A stretch of DNA of 64,000 bases, taken from Maribrevibacterium harenarium (GTDB taxonomy: Bacteria; Pseudomonadota; Gammaproteobacteria; Pseudomonadales; Marinomonadaceae). The translations under genes and the position numbers were made by a program. Shown here piece by piece: positions 63,003 to 64,000 of the stretch (positions are counted from its first letter, which is position 1; each line of letters opens with the position of its first letter). Location: positions 1-64,000 of the forward strand of contig NZ_VFRR01000007.1 in NCBI RefSeq assembly GCF_006385675.1, given 5' to 3'. The notes under the pieces were generated by a model. That model saw only the letters and a list, made by a program, of their open reading frames with translations. It made no database searches and was not told the DNA's origin.

Positions 63003-64000
63003 TTAAGCAGGGTGGCGGATCAGTGACAAACTTTCTTCAGCGAAGCCAGTACCCGCCTCAGTGTAGAAGTTAAAGACATTATCAATGCCAGCAGCAACCA
63101 TTTCATCCCGCTCATCTTGGTAACGGGCAATGGCTGCTACTTGCCCGCTATAACCCGCTTTACGAAGTTGCTCGACGATATTGATGCAGTCCCCTGCTGA
63201 AGGCAACGCCAAGAGCACCAGCTTGATATGAGTGGTATCTAGATGCTCCCAAAGGTCTGCATCTTCACCATCCCCAAAGAAGACATTCGCACCTTTTTCA
63301 CGCATTTTTTGCACCCCAAATTGGTCAGCGTCCATTCCCGCCACCTTCTCCCCGACCATACGGTGCAAGGACTCGAATGCGCCGCGGCCAACTCGACCAA
63401 GCCCAACCACCAGCACTTCCATGCCTTTAGGCTGTACATAGGTATCCGCTGCCAACGGCACTGGGTGCTCATAATGACGAATAGTATCTTTGTATTTGGC
63501 GTAGTACTTGTGTGCTTGGCGGTAAAGAATACTGGTAATCACAAACGAGAAAGATACCGCCAATGCCAGTATCACCAACCACTCATTGGCGAGCCACTGA
63601 TTATCCACCGCTAGCGCCACCACGATCAGGCCAAACTCGGAATAGTTCGACAATGCCAACGCCCCAAGGAAGGCTGTACGACCACGCAAACGTAGCCATA
63701 CGAACAACAGGAAGAAGAGCACAAATTTCGCCAAGATGATGGCCGTTAGAATCAAGCTCTGCCCAATCATTTCCCAAGTCGGCAAGGCCGAGAAACCAAT
63801 GGACAAGAAGAAGCCGATCAAGAATAAGTCTTTGAAATTCATCAAGGATTTATTCAGTTCCGCCCCTTTACGATGGGTGGAAAGCAATATCCCCATAATC
63901 AGGGCACCCAAGTCCCCTTTTACACCAACTAAGTAGAACAGCTCATAGCCACCCAAGGCTAAGAACAATCCGGTAAGTGGCAATAGCTCCCCGTGCCCGG
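63003..64000 (-). CDS. Kef-type cation:proton antiporter with NAD-binding domain (partial)
   Basis: The C-terminal 330 or so residues of a monovalent cation:proton antiporter 2 family protein; the frame is open to the right edge, so the N-terminal part is outside. About five membrane helices are followed by a TrkA-N/RCK nucleotide-binding domain (VLVVGLGRVGRGAFESL, then DADQFGVQKMREKG and FGDGEDADL). It resembles KefB/KefC potassium efflux systems, but the glutathione-site residues cannot be checked here. Confidence 0.87.
   Translation of the reverse strand, partial: GHGELLPLTGLFLALGGYELFYLVGVKGDLGALIMGILLSTHRKGAELNKSLMNFKDLFLIGFFLSIGFSALPTWEMIGQSLILTAIILAKFVLFFLLFVWLRLRGRTAFLGALALSNYSEFGLIVVALAVDNQWLANEWLVILALAVSFSFVITSILYRQAHKYYAKYKDTIRHYEHPVPLAADTYVQPKGMEVLVVGLGRVGRGAFESLHRMVGEKVAGMDADQFGVQKMREKGANVFFGDGEDADLWEHLDTTHIKLVLLALPSAGDCINIVEQLRKAGYSGQVAAIARYQDERDEMVAAGIDNVFNFYTEAGTGFAEESLSLIRHPA

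Overview
The window looks like a chromosomal segment of a free-living, probably marine or halotolerant, gammaproteobacterium. This rests on gene content: a rib/nusB/nrdR block, betBA for choline-derived osmoprotection, an ECF sigma/ChrR singlet-oxygen-type regulon, an ornithine-lipid synthase, TonB iron uptake and a thiamin salvage operon. No rRNA, tRNA, CRISPR array or prophage was seen. The species cannot be told from the sequence alone.

Layout. 1-1.3 kb: the end of an IS21-family element interrupts a TRAP transporter large-permease gene. 1.4-6.4 kb: a MarR regulator converges on the minus-strand series nrdR-ribD-ribE-ribBX-ribH-nusB, which makes riboflavin; its RibB protein carries a degenerate GTP cyclohydrolase II half. 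6.6-15.5 kb: housekeeping and transporter genes (two EamA exporters, ettA, rlmF, a LysR regulator, a CBS protein) plus a membrane protein/GTPase pair (DUF2868/DUF3482). 15.5-23.7 kb: an eight-gene lipid-modification cluster (cfa, a flavoprotein, DUF1365, SDR and others) diverges from an ECF sigma factor and its ChrR anti-sigma. Back-to-back promoters of identical form lie between them. 23.7-26.4 kb: small genes, a LacI-type regulator, the tail of a lost inositol gene (iolD) and a toxin-antitoxin pair.

26.5-36.3 kb: olsF behind a run of 11-bp-spaced Pho-box half-sites, betBA behind a BetI-like palindrome, a GGDEF/EAL protein, a DnaJ-related gene and mltA. 36.3-49.4 kb: a large Fur-type iron region. 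A membrane flavoprotein diverges from a PepSY/DUF2271/DUF4198/ABC operon with two binding proteins, which resembles the Pseudomonas FpvGHJK-CDEF siderophore iron-release system. It is followed by a Fiu/PiuA-type receptor, piuC and exbB-exbD-exbD-tonB. 49.5-53.9 kb: three consecutive photolyase/cryptochrome genes, the last an iron-sulfur (6-4) photolyase type.

54.0-56.3 kb: an accessory patch with an orphan XRE antitoxin, an NlpC/P60 lipoprotein, YefM-YoeB and RelB-YafQ. 56.4-61.4 kb: a TPP-riboswitch-controlled salvage operon, thiD-thiZXY-thiM-thiE. 61.4-64 kb: a MATE exporter, a very short DUF2256 gene with its ribosome binding site inside a perfect hairpin, and a Kef-type antiporter that runs off the right edge.

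Common themes are light and oxidative stress (ChrR regulon, photolyases, DUF2256), envelope lipid remodelling (Cfa cluster, OlsF) and iron supply. The most distinctive systems are the Fpv-like iron-release module with a separate flavoprotein, the divergent ECF promoter pair, and the PhoB control predicted for olsF.
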